From NCBI RefSeq assembly GCF_013002715.1, contig NZ_JABENB010000002.1:496001-560000 (forward strand): a stretch of DNA of 64,000 nt, written 5' to 3'. The position numbers and the translations under genes are program-made. Shown here piece after piece: positions 36,752 through 44,376 of the stretch; positions within the stretch are counted from its first letter, which is position 1; each line of letters starts with the position of its first letter. Below the pieces are notes generated by a model. That model did not search any database. It was not told where the DNA came from and was given only the letters and a program-made list of their open reading frames with translations. Source of the DNA: Flexivirga aerilata. Lineage in GTDB: Bacteria; Actinomycetota; Actinomycetes; Actinomycetales; Dermatophilaceae.

Positions 36752-36757
36752 AGTGTA
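36752..36757 (-). promoter_or_regulatory. cobQ -10 hexamer (predicted leaderless start)
   Basis: TACACT (minus strand) lies 6 nt before the GTG of cobQ. No ribosome-binding site or riboswitch precedes it. Confidence 0.45.
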
Positions 36758-36786
36758 GGTGGGCGCCTCCGGAGTGGACGGGCACG

Positions 36787-36792
36787 TAGGCT
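36787..36792 (+). promoter_or_regulatory. -10 hexamer of the CobC-like phosphatase (predicted leaderless start)
   Basis: TAGGCT stands 7 nt before the ATG at 36800, the same hexamer and spacing as at proA and at 2167. Confidence 0.5.
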
Positions 36793-36799
36793 GGCCACG

Positions 36800-37393
36800 A
36801 TGCGCACGATCTTCCTGGTCCGGCACGGACAGTCGACCTGGAATCTCGCCCGTCGTCTGCAGGGACAGACTCCGCACCCGCCGCTGACCGACCTCGGCCG
36901 TGCGCAGGCCGCCCGTGCGGCGGAGCACCTGCGATCCGCGCTCGGCCCGCAGTGCCGGCCGGCGCTCTGGACCAGTGATCTCGTGCGCGCCCGGCAGACG
37001 GCCGACGTCATCGGCGCTGCACTCGGACTGACGCCGCAGGTGTCGGCGGCCCTGCGTGAGCAGTCGATCGGCGACCTCGAAGGACGGGGTTATGGCGAGC
37101 TCCACCCCGAGGATCATCCGGAGGGCTCCGAGAGCTTGGATATCAGCGAAATCCGTTGGGGCGGTGGCGAGTCCGTGCTCGATGTCCACCGCCGCCTGAT
37201 GCCGTTCCTGACCGGCCTCGACGACGGCACGCACATCCTGGTCAGTCACGGCGACGCGATCCGGGTCGCCCTCGCGATCCTGGACGGTCGGACCCACCGC
37301 GAGGTCGACTGGGACAGCCCGATGCCCAATGGCGTTGTCACGCGCCGGGATTGGCCTCCAGCCACTGAGCCCGACCGAGCAACCGGCGCCTGA
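36800..37393 (+). CDS. Histidine phosphatase, candidate alpha-ribazole phosphatase (CobC-like)
   Basis: The 197-residue protein starts MRTIFLVRHGQSTWN with the RHG catalytic motif and has the second His in HILVSHGDAIRVAL. In the cobalamin pathway such an enzyme removes phosphate from alpha-ribazole phosphate or adenosylcobalamin 5'-phosphate, and its place beside cobQ fits that role. The sequence alone cannot separate it from other phosphoglycerate-mutase-like phosphatases. The 3' end overlaps the opposite 96-residue gene by 56 bp. Confidence 0.8.
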   Translation: MRTIFLVRHGQSTWNLARRLQGQTPHPPLTDLGRAQAARAAEHLRSALGPQCRPALWTSDLVRARQTADVIGAALGLTPQVSAALREQSIGDLEGRGYGELHPEDHPEGSESLDISEIRWGGGESVLDVHRRLMPFLTGLDDGTHILVSHGDAIRVALAILDGRTHREVDWDSPMPNGVVTRRDWPPATEPDRATGA

Positions 37394-37628
37394 TCTGGTC
37401 GGTGAGGCCGGTGGCATCGTCAGCCAGCTCAGGCAGCTCGGCGACGTCGGGCCGGTGCTGCCGCACCCACAGCAACCGCCACCGCCGGAGTCGGATGCTT
37501 CTCGCCGCGATCGGCAACGTGGTTGCGCCGGCCGCAACCAGGTTGCGGATCGCGGCGAGGACTGCATCGTTCCGGCGGCCGCGGCGGCCCGCGACGTGGA
37601 CCGCGTCGAGGCGCACGTCGACCGTCAT
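37338..37628 (-). CDS. Hypothetical protein, 96 residues
   Basis: I do not recognise this protein. It is rich in Arg, Ala and Leu (MTVDVRLDAVHVAGRRGRR, then RWRLLWVRQHRPDVAELPEL and a helical LTDQIRRRLLGRAQWLEANP). The ATG overlaps the stop of the solute-binding gene upstream as ATGA, which suggests co-translation and supports it as real. Third codon positions are GC-rich. Its middle is encoded within a long near-perfect inverted repeat, and its end overlaps the opposite phosphatase gene. It could be a genuine small cytosolic protein or a chance open frame over a structured element. Confidence 0.5.
   Translation of the reverse strand: MTVDVRLDAVHVAGRRGRRNDAVLAAIRNLVAAGATTLPIAARSIRLRRWRLLWVRQHRPDVAELPELADDATGLTDQIRRRLLGRAQWLEANPGA
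37494..37568. repeat. Long near-perfect inverted repeat inside the 96-residue gene
   Basis: Arms 37501-37527 and 37533-37559 match at 25 of 27 positions around a 5-nt CCGGC loop. A further GATGC/GCATC pair extends the structure outward to 37494 and 37568. This is far stronger than typical coding sequence and could form a stable hairpin in RNA or DNA. Confidence 0.85.
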
Positions 37629-38344
37629 ACGAAATCGGCCGGCGGGGCGACGGTCGCGTCCTGCCCGGCGCGACGCAGCGCCTCGGCGACGAGCCCGGTC
37701 GACTTGGCGTGCTCCACGAACGCTCGCAGGTATGACGCAGCGACCGCCGGCAACGCCTTCGGCCCGGCGACCGCCTGCTGGATCTGCATGAAGGCGGGCT
37801 CCAGGACTCGCAGGTCGTAGCGTTCGGCGTGCGCGAGCACCGGCTGGCGGATGCCGGCGGCCACCTCGAGGTGGGCCGACTCGAGCACCTCGACACCGTC
37901 CGAGCCACGCACCACGGTCGCCTGCTCCAGGGTGCGCGTCAGGAAGAGGTCATAGGCCGAACCCTCTTTGACACCAACTCGATTGCCGGGACGGTCGACG
38001 TCCTTCGCGTGCTGCAGGTCGCTGTCGGCGGGCACGGCATACACCCCCTCGATCAGCACGTAAGGCGCCGTGAAGCTCACCTCGGCGGCACGCGCCGGTT
38101 CGTCGGCGAGGAAGGCGATGTCCACCTGGCCGGACGTCAGCGCGGCGAAGGCGTCGCGCGCCGCGTCGACCGTCCGCAGCTCCACGGGCACGCCCAGGCC
38201 ACGGCCGAGCTCCTCGGCCAGTGCGACCGTCACGCCGGTGGGTTCGGCCGCGGTGCCGCCGGCCAGCACCGGGTTGCCGAGGTTGATGGCCGCGCGCAGG
38301 GTGCCGGTCGGGGCGAGGGCGCGGACGACGCTCGAGGCTTCCAT
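37625..38344 (-). CDS. Periplasmic-binding-protein-like (SBP_bac_3) domain protein without signal peptide
   Basis: The 239-residue product resembles amino-acid-type solute-binding proteins: GTLRAAINLGNPVLAGG near the start, GVTVALAEELGRGLGVPVE, ALTSGQVDIAFLADEP, and VSFTAPYVLIEGVYAVPA. It lacks a lipoprotein or Sec signal, and no ABC permease is adjacent, so it is probably cytoplasmic. Similar proteins occur as free-standing sensors or enzymes. ATG at 38344 lies 14 bp after the MFS gene, and its stop overlaps the 96-residue gene. The ligand is unknown. Confidence 0.78.
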   Translation of the reverse strand: MEASSVVRALAPTGTLRAAINLGNPVLAGGTAAEPTGVTVALAEELGRGLGVPVELRTVDAARDAFAALTSGQVDIAFLADEPARAAEVSFTAPYVLIEGVYAVPADSDLQHAKDVDRPGNRVGVKEGSAYDLFLTRTLEQATVVRGSDGVEVLESAHLEVAAGIRQPVLAHAERYDLRVLEPAFMQIQQAVAGPKALPAVAASYLRAFVEHAKSTGLVAEALRRAGQDATVAPPADFV

Positions 38345-38357
38345 GCAGCCGATCCTG

Positions 38358-39659
38358 TCAGGTCGGCTCCGACACCGCGACCGGTGCGGGCGGCACCTGG
38401 GCTGACGACGGGGTCGAGGTGCGCCGGATCGTGAGGCAGACGGCGGCGGCGACCAGGCAGAGGACGGCGGCGAGGTAGAACGCCGACGCGTAGGTGCCGG
38501 TGTCGTCCCGGATCCAGCCGGCGCCCCACGCCGCGACTGCGGCACCCAGCTGGTGACAGGCGAAGATCCACCCGAAGACCACCGGCGCGCGGTCGCCGAA
38601 GTGCTCCCGGGCGAGCGCCATCGTCGGTGGCACCGTCGCCACCCAGTCGAGGCCGTAGAACAGCACGAACGCCAGCATGTTCGGGTGCATCGAGGAGGAG
38701 AAGAGCGACGGCAGCAGACTCAGCGCGACGCCGCGTAGCCCGTAGTAGACGACGAGCAGCACGCGCGGGTCGACCCGGTCGGTGAGCCAGCCGGACCCGA
38801 TGGTGCCGACGATGTCGAAGATGCCGACGAGCGCGAGCAGCGACGCGGCGGTCGTCTCGTGCATGCCGTGATCCATCGCGGCCGGGATGAAGTGGGTGCT
38901 CACCAGCCCGTTGGTCGTCGCCCCGCAGATCGCGAACGTGCCGGCGAGAAACCAGAACGCCCGGTTGCGACTGGCGATGCGCAGTGTCTGCAGCGCCATC
39001 CGGGCTCCGCCACCGGTGCTGGGCGAGACGTAGCCGTCGGGAGCGCCGTAGGCGACGGCGCCGATGTCCTCGGGCCGGTTGCGCATGAAGATCAGCACGA
39101 GCGGCACCACCGCGAAGGCGGCCAGCCCGACCACCGCGGTCGCCCATCGCCACCCGGCCGCATGCGAGATCGCCGCCAGGACGGGCAGGAAGATCAGCTG
39201 GCCGGTGGCGTTCGCCGCGGTGAGCACACCGGAGACCAGGCCGCGCTTGGCGTGGAACCAGCGACCGGTGACGGTGGCGACGAGTGACATTGACATCGAC
39301 CCCGTGCCGAGCCCGATGAGCAGACCCCAGCAGAGGATGAGTTGCCACGGGCTGGTCATCCAGACCGGCAGGATGGCGCCCGCCGCGACCAGGACGAGGG
39401 CGACCAGGCACACCGGGCGGATGCCGAAGCGCTCCATGAGGGCCGCCGAGAACGGCGCGGTGAGTCCGAAGAGCACCAGGTTGAGCGACACGGCGGACCC
39501 CATCAGACCCATCGACCAGCCGAACTCCTGGTGTAGCGGATCCATGAACACGCCTGGTGCAGCGCGGAATCCGGCCGAACCGATCATGGTGAGGAAGGTG
39601 ACGGCCGCGATCGCCCAGGCCGGGTGCAGTCGCGGGATGCGTCGGGTCTCGCTGGTCAC
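38358..39659 (-). CDS. MFS transporter (oxalate/formate antiporter-like)
   Basis: The 433-residue product has about 12 hydrophobic helices and resembles NarK/OFA-type MFS carriers (PGVFMDPLHQEFGWSMGLMG, LLIGLGTGSMSMSLVATVTGR, RWFHAKRGLVSGVLTAANATG read in parts). A cytoplasmic loop follows helix 6 (RNRPEDIGAVAYGAPDG). GTG at 39659 is chosen because the upstream ATG would add a non-family extension into the promoter of the divergent AraC gene. Substrate unknown; monocarboxylates or oxalate are typical for the group. Confidence 0.85.
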   Translation of the reverse strand: MTSETRRIPRLHPAWAIAAVTFLTMIGSAGFRAAPGVFMDPLHQEFGWSMGLMGSAVSLNLVLFGLTAPFSAALMERFGIRPVCLVALVLVAAGAILPVWMTSPWQLILCWGLLIGLGTGSMSMSLVATVTGRWFHAKRGLVSGVLTAANATGQLIFLPVLAAISHAAGWRWATAVVGLAAFAVVPLVLIFMRNRPEDIGAVAYGAPDGYVSPSTGGGARMALQTLRIASRNRAFWFLAGTFAICGATTNGLVSTHFIPAAMDHGMHETTAASLLALVGIFDIVGTIGSGWLTDRVDPRVLLVVYYGLRGVALSLLPSLFSSSMHPNMLAFVLFYGLDWVATVPPTMALAREHFGDRAPVVFGWIFACHQLGAAVAAWGAGWIRDDTGTYASAFYLAAVLCLVAAAVCLTIRRTSTPSSAQVPPAPVAVSEPT

Positions 39660-39729
39660 CGGTTCAGCGTGGCGCGCTGCGGCATACGACGCGAGTGGCC
39701 GGAGAGCCACTATGTGCAAGAATCAGGCC

Positions 39730-40719
39730 ATGCCGCATCACGTGGTCGTCCTGGCGCTGGACAACGTCGTCGCGTTCGAGCTCGGCCTGCCGGCGCGCTT
39801 CTTCGCCACGGACTCGCTGCTGCCCGGCTGGCCGGAGGCGCCGCAGGGCGACCCGCCGTATGTCGTGTCCCACGTCACCGTCGACGACGGGCCGGTGACC
39901 ACCTCCGCCGGCTACTCCGTGCTGCCCACTCATCCGGTCGAGACCCTGGCCGAGGCCGACACGGTCGTGATCTGCGGGATGCCCGGTCACTCGGTGCTGG
40001 AGGACGGCACGCTGTCCGCCGCCGAGCACGCGGCGCTCGACCTGGTGCCGGCCGGCGCCCGGTGGATCAGCGTGTGCACCGGCGCGTTCGTGCTCGCCGC
40101 GCGGGGGATGCTTGACGGCCTGCGGGTGACCACGCACTGGCAGCACGCCGAAGCGTTCCGCCGCATCTTCCCGCACATCGAGCTCGACCCCGACGTGCTC
40201 TTCGTCGACAACGGCGACATCCTGACGTCGGCCGGCAACGCAGCCGGAATCGACTTGCTGCTGCACGTGATTCGGCGCGACCACGGTGCGGCGACGGCAG
40301 CCAACGTCGCTCGCGGTTGCGTGGTGGCACCGGCGCGACCCGGCGGGCAGGCGCAGTTCATCGACCGGCCGGTGCCGACCGGTGCCGGGGAGGGCACGGG
40401 CGACACTCGTGCCTGGGCGCTGGCACATCTGCACGAGCCGCTCGCTCTCGCCGACCTGGCCCGGCACGCCCGGATGAGCGTGCGCACCTTCACCCGGCAC
40501 TTCCGGGCCGAAACCGGTCAGTCCGCGGGTGAGTGGCTGACGGCGGCCCGCATCACGCACTCCCGGCGGCTGCTGGAGGAGACCGTCCTGTCGATCGACC
40601 AGGTCGCCGCGGCGTGCGGCTTCGGCACCGCAGCCGCCTTCCGCGCCCAATTCCGTTCCTGCGTCGGGATTTCGCCTAGCAACTACCGGCGCAGCTTCAC
40701 CGCCGATCGGGTGGGTTGA
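39730..40719 (+). CDS. GlxA-family AraC regulator with DJ-1/PfpI-like domain
   Basis: Residues 1-190 form a DJ-1/PfpI-like amidotransferase domain (VVVLALDNVVAFELGLPARF, SVCTGAFVLAARGMLDG with a Cys at the usual elbow, TTHWQHAEAFRRIFP). Residues 225-329 form an AraC double helix-turn-helix (LALADLARHARMSVRTFTRH and VAAACGFGTAAAFRAQFR). ATG at 39730 sits 6 nt after AAGAAT, so it may be leaderless. It is divergent from the MFS transporter by about 70 bp and is a good candidate for its regulator. The effector is unknown. Confidence 0.9.
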   Translation: MPHHVVVLALDNVVAFELGLPARFFATDSLLPGWPEAPQGDPPYVVSHVTVDDGPVTTSAGYSVLPTHPVETLAEADTVVICGMPGHSVLEDGTLSAAEHAALDLVPAGARWISVCTGAFVLAARGMLDGLRVTTHWQHAEAFRRIFPHIELDPDVLFVDNGDILTSAGNAAGIDLLLHVIRRDHGAATAANVARGCVVAPARPGGQAQFIDRPVPTGAGEGTGDTRAWALAHLHEPLALADLARHARMSVRTFTRHFRAETGQSAGEWLTAARITHSRRLLEETVLSIDQVAAACGFGTAAAFRAQFRSCVGISPSNYRRSFTADRVG

Positions 40720-40757
40720 GCCGGTCTGGGTGATCCGTCAGCGGCCCGGGTGATCCG

Positions 40758-42167
40758 TCAGCGGGCCGGATCGGGCAGGTCAACCCGGCCGACGTGGTCG
40801 AAGCCGTGCACCTGCTCCCCGTCGCCGCCGTGCTTGTGCAGGTAGGCGACGGCGCGCCGCAGGTCGGCGACGAGGTCGTCGGCCAGGTCGCGGCTGAGCC
40901 CGTTGCGGATCACCATGCGCTGCACCGTGCGATCGGACAGATTGTCCGGCAGGGGATAGGCGGGCACCTGCCAGCCGTTCGTGCGCAGCTGGTTGGACAC
41001 GTCGAACGCGTCCCAGCCGGTCACGTCCTTGGCCAGCCGCCAGGTCACCACCGGCATCGACATCCGGTCGGTGAGCAGCTCGAATTCCGGCATGGCTGCT
41101 ACCTGTTCGGCGATCCACCGAGCAACGTCGAGGCTTGCCTGCTGCACCTGGCGATAGCCGGTGCGGCCCAACCGCAGGAATTGGTAGTACTGCACGGTGA
41201 CCTGCGACGCGGGACGGGAGAAGTTGAGGGTCAGCGACGGGGTGTCCCCGCCGAGGTAGGCGACGTGGAAGATCATCTCCTCCGGCACCGCGTCGGCGGA
41301 CCGCCAGACCACCCACCCGACGCCCGGCGTGACCAGGCCGTACTTGTGCCCGGAGGTGTTGATCGACTGCACCCGGTCCAGCCGGAAGTCCCACTCGAGC
41401 GAGGGGTCGACGAAGGGCGCGATCATCCCGCCAGACGCAGCGTCGACGTGCAGACGCACGTCGAGCCCGGTGTCCTGCTCGAGTTTGTCCAGGGCAGAAG
41501 CGAGTTCGGCGATCGGCTCGTAGGCGCCGGTGTAGGTCACGCCGAGGATGCCCACCACCCCGATGGTGTTCTCGTCGACGTATGACGGCAGCTGCGCACC
41601 GGTCAGCGTCGGGCGCTCGTCGTCGATCGGCACCATCCGGGCCTCGACGTCGAAGTAGTTGCAGAACTTCTCCCAGCACACCTGCACCGCCGAGCTCATC
41701 ACCAGGTTGGGGGAGTCGGTGGGCTTGCCCGCGGCGCGCCGGGCAGCCTGCCAGCGCTTCTTCAGAGCCAGGGCACCCAGCATCGCCGCTTCCGAGGAGC
41801 CGACCGTCGAAGTGCCCAGCGAATGCTCAGGATTGGGGGCATGCCACAGGTCGGCGAGCATCCGCCAGCAACGGTGCTCGAGCTCCGCCGCCATCGGATA
41901 TTCGTCCTTGTCGATCAGGTTGCGATCTGCGGTCTCGCGGTAGAGGTCATAGGCCCGCTCGTCCATCCACGTGGTCACGAACGTCGCGAGGTTCTGCCGC
42001 GCGTTGCCGTCGAGCTGTGCCTCGTCGTGCACCAGCTGGTAGGCGGTGTCCGGCAGGCTCGCGTCGTCCGGCAGGCGATAGCGCGGCACGGTCCGCATCA
42101 ACTCCGGACGGGCGAAGATCGGGCAGACCTCGAGGTCGGCGGGGCGTTCGGCGTTGTAGCGGACCAT
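40758..42167 (-). CDS. gadB: Glutamate decarboxylase
   Basis: The 469-residue PLP enzyme converts glutamate to gamma-aminobutyrate, consuming a proton. Landmarks are LGTSTVGSSEAAMLGALALK, GVVGILGVTYTGAYEPI, LHVDAASGGMIAPFVDP, and the PLP lysine in SINTSGHKYGLVTPGVGW. The acidic-pH C-terminus of E. coli GadB is replaced by QVHGFDHVGRVDLPDPAR. No GABA antiporter is adjacent. An AGGGTGA site precedes the ATG. It converges with the AraC regulator; two direct copies of GGGTGATCCGTCAGCGG lie between them. Confidence 0.95.
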   Translation of the reverse strand: MVRYNAERPADLEVCPIFARPELMRTVPRYRLPDDASLPDTAYQLVHDEAQLDGNARQNLATFVTTWMDERAYDLYRETADRNLIDKDEYPMAAELEHRCWRMLADLWHAPNPEHSLGTSTVGSSEAAMLGALALKKRWQAARRAAGKPTDSPNLVMSSAVQVCWEKFCNYFDVEARMVPIDDERPTLTGAQLPSYVDENTIGVVGILGVTYTGAYEPIAELASALDKLEQDTGLDVRLHVDAASGGMIAPFVDPSLEWDFRLDRVQSINTSGHKYGLVTPGVGWVVWRSADAVPEEMIFHVAYLGGDTPSLTLNFSRPASQVTVQYYQFLRLGRTGYRQVQQASLDVARWIAEQVAAMPEFELLTDRMSMPVVTWRLAKDVTGWDAFDVSNQLRTNGWQVPAYPLPDNLSDRTVQRMVIRNGLSRDLADDLVADLRRAVAYLHKHGGDGEQVHGFDHVGRVDLPDPAR

Positions 42168-42250
42168 GTTTCACCCTGCTACGGGCGGCGAGCCGCTGGC
42201 AAGAGGCCACGGCAAGAGGCGACGGCACCGCGGACGGCAGGTCGGGTGCC

Positions 42251-43132
42251 TCAGGTGGTGTAGTGGCCCGCCTCGATGTCCTCGACCAGGCTCGGGTGGG
42301 TCGGCTCCCAGCCGAGCGCCTCTCGCGTCCAGCTCGCCGAAGCGGGTTGGTCGATCGACAGCAGGCCGCCGAGGAAGCCGAAGTCCGGGGCAGGCCGCTC
42401 GGCGGTCGGCACCCCCAACTGAGCTCCGAGGAGCGCGGCGATCTGCCGCGTCGGCACGCCCTCGTCGCCGACCGCGTGCAGCATCGTGCCCGGCTCCGCC
42501 TGCTCGATCGCGAGGCGGAAGAGGACCGCCGCGTCGAGCACGTGCACGGCGGGCCAGCGCTGTGTGCCGTCGGCGACATAGCCGGAAACGCTTGAAGTGC
42601 GGGCCAATTCGCTCAGGCGGGAGATGAACCCGTGCTGCTCGCCGGCGCCGTGCACCGAGCGCGGCAGTCGCACCACCGACGACCGGACCCCGCGGTCGGC
42701 GAGCGCGAGCACGGCATAGCCGTTGTCGTCCCGGCCGGAGGCGGGCGTGCCGGCCGCGGCGCGATCGTGCTCGGTCGCGACCTGCCCCGGTATGGCGGGG
42801 GTCCCCGACGCGATGGTGAGCGCCTTGCCCGTGCCCTCGAGAGCGTCACCGAACGCTGCGATGAGCGCGGCGTCCTCGGCGACCGACTCCTGCATGTGGG
42901 AGAAGTCGTGGTTGAAGGCGAGGTGGATGACCGCGTCGGCGTCCCGTGCGGCAGCGCTCATCGCGGCCAGGTCGGTCATGTCCGCGCGGACGACCTCGAC
43001 GTCACGGTCGGCCAACGAGCTTGCGGCGGAGCCGGATCGGGCGAGGCCGACGACCGAGTGACCGGCCGCCTGCAGCTCGGGCACGAGCGCCGAGCCGACC
43101 CAGCCGGACGCTCCGGTGACGAAAATGCGCAT
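42251..43132 (-). CDS. NAD(P)-dependent SDR (atypical/extended, YesF-like)
   Basis: The 293-residue product has the N-terminal cofactor motif MRIFVTGASGWVGSALV, VVRADMTDLAAMSAAARDAD and DAVIHLAFNHDFSHM. The canonical Tyr-x-x-x-Lys is not seen at the usual place; the sequence there is GRDDNGYAVLALADRG, so it belongs to an atypical extended SDR group. It is encoded 8 bp after the TetR gene on the same strand and is probably controlled by that regulator. Substrate unknown. Confidence 0.88.
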   Translation of the reverse strand: MRIFVTGASGWVGSALVPELQAAGHSVVGLARSGSAASSLADRDVEVVRADMTDLAAMSAAARDADAVIHLAFNHDFSHMQESVAEDAALIAAFGDALEGTGKALTIASGTPAIPGQVATEHDRAAAGTPASGRDDNGYAVLALADRGVRSSVVRLPRSVHGAGEQHGFISRLSELARTSSVSGYVADGTQRWPAVHVLDAAVLFRLAIEQAEPGTMLHAVGDEGVPTRQIAALLGAQLGVPTAERPAPDFGFLGGLLSIDQPASASWTREALGWEPTHPSLVEDIEAGHYTT

Positions 43133-43140
43133 GGTTGCTC

Positions 43141-43761
43141 CTAGCTTTCGGGGGAAGTGCTGTCAGGGGTTTCGGCAGGCGCGGTCAAGGGTTGGGTCAG
43201 GCCGGCCGCCAGCACCTCGCGGAGGGCGCGGTGCTGATGCCGGGCGACGACGGCGAAGTCGCGCGTGCCGGTGGCCCATTCGCCGATGGACTGCCGCAGG
43301 CAGAGCACCGCGAGACCTGCGGCGACCGTCGCGGCCTCGGGCACCACCCCGCGTGCCTCCAGGGCCGCGGCGAGGGTGTCGGTGAGCGCCTGCCGCTTGA
43401 GGAGCTCGCGCTCGAGCAGCTCGGGAGCCGACGCCACCGCCGCCTGCCGGGTGCGGACGAAGTCGCGCCGCTCCGCGGGGAAGATCTCGCCGACGCTCTC
43501 CACCGCCAGGGCCACCGTCTCCCAGACGGGCGTGCCCTCGGGGGCCGCCTGGATCGCCGCGCTCATCCGCTCGCCGAGCAGGGCCCGCTCGGCGAAGATC
43601 ACCTCCCGCTTGTCGCCGAAGTAGCGGAAGAAGGTGCGCCGGGTCAGCCCCGCACGGTCGGTGATCTCGGCGACCGAGGTCCGGTCGTAGCTCTGCTCGA
43701 CGAACAGCTCCATCGCAGCCTGCGAGAGGCGCTCACGCGCGCCGGGTTGCCATCGAGCCAT
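43141..43761 (-). CDS. TetR-family regulator
   Basis: The 206-residue protein has an N-terminal TetR helix-turn-helix (LSQAAMELFVEQSYDRTSV, AEITDRAGLTRRTFFRYFGD at about residues 12-50) and a helical ligand domain. The ATG at 43761 is preceded by TACGGT 6 nt upstream, so it may be leaderless. A palindrome 19 bp from the start is the probable operator, suggesting autoregulation together with the SDR gene that follows. Confidence 0.92.
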   Translation of the reverse strand: MARWQPGARERLSQAAMELFVEQSYDRTSVAEITDRAGLTRRTFFRYFGDKREVIFAERALLGERMSAAIQAAPEGTPVWETVALAVESVGEIFPAERRDFVRTRQAAVASAPELLERELLKRQALTDTLAAALEARGVVPEAATVAAGLAVLCLRQSIGEWATGTRDFAVVARHQHRALREVLAAGLTQPLTAPAETPDSTSPES

Positions 43762-43767
43762 GACTCC

Positions 43768-43773
43768 ACCGTA
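43768..43773 (-). promoter_or_regulatory. tetR -10 hexamer (predicted leaderless start)
   Basis: TACGGT on the minus strand is 6 nt before the TetR ATG; the palindrome at 43780-43802 sits just upstream over the spacer and -35 region. Confidence 0.45.
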
Positions 43774-43779
43774 ACACCA

Positions 43780-43802
43780 GTGATGACACTATGTGACATC
43801 AC
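43780..43802. promoter_or_regulatory. Candidate TetR operator
   Basis: A 23-bp imperfect palindrome has outer half-sites GTGATG and CATCAC and inner AC/GT pairs, 9 of 11 positions matching. It overlaps the predicted tetR promoter and lies about 80 bp from the divergent DUF4395 gene. Confidence 0.55.
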
Positions 43803-43882
43803 CGGGCATTGCGACGTTTCGCAACTCCGACTGATGCCATCAGCAACTTATGTGAGAAGTAATACGGCGTTACGATCGTCGG

Positions 43883-44365
43883 GTGGCACGACTCCTCGAC
43901 TTCCCCAACCCGGTCAACGAGAAGGCGGCGCGCAGCGTCGCGGCCGGGGTGCTGGCGCTCAGCCTGATCACCGTCGTCACCGGATGGTGGTGGCTGACCG
44001 TGCCCCTGGCCTACGGCTTCGTCGCGCGCGTCCTCGCCGGCCCGCGGTTCAGCCCGCTCGGCCGGCTGGCGACGCGCGTCGTCGCGCCCCGGCTGGGTGC
44101 GCCCAAGCTCGTCCCGGGTCCGCCGAAGCGCTTCGCGCAGGGCGTCGGGGTCGTCTTCTCGCTGGCCGGGCTCGTGCTGGCGTTCGCCGGGCAGCAGACC
44201 GCCGCCACCGTCATACTCGTGGTGCTCGCGGTGTTTGCCGGCCTGGAGTCGATCGTCGGATTCTGCGCTGGTTGTTACGTTTTCGGCCACTTGATGCGCC
44301 TCGGCGTCATTCCCGAGGACACCTGCGAGGCGTGTGCCGACATCAGGCTGCGCCAGTCTGCCTGA
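43883..44365 (+). CDS. DUF4395 membrane protein
   Basis: The 160-residue product has about four hydrophobic segments in two pairs (VAAGVLALSLITVVTGWWWL with TVPLAYGFVARVLAG, and VGVVFSLAGLVLAFAGQQ with ATVILVVLAVFAGLESIVGF). The family-typical end CAGCYVFGHLMRLGVIPED-TCEAC carries four cysteines. DUF4395 proteins often sit beside sulfurtransferase or thioredoxin genes; none is adjacent here. GTG at 43883 follows TACGAT by 6 nt. It converges with the glycosidase gene, ending 12 bp from it. Confidence 0.85.
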   Translation: MARLLDFPNPVNEKAARSVAAGVLALSLITVVTGWWWLTVPLAYGFVARVLAGPRFSPLGRLATRVVAPRLGAPKLVPGPPKRFAQGVGVVFSLAGLVLAFAGQQTAATVILVVLAVFAGLESIVGFCAGCYVFGHLMRLGVIPEDTCEACADIRLRQSA

Positions 44366-44376
44366 CTGGCCCGCTC

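Noticed and set aside
40727..40765. Terminator between the AraC gene and gadB
   Set aside because: The region is a direct repeat (GGGTGATCCGTCAGCGG twice), not an inverted repeat, and has no T-run.
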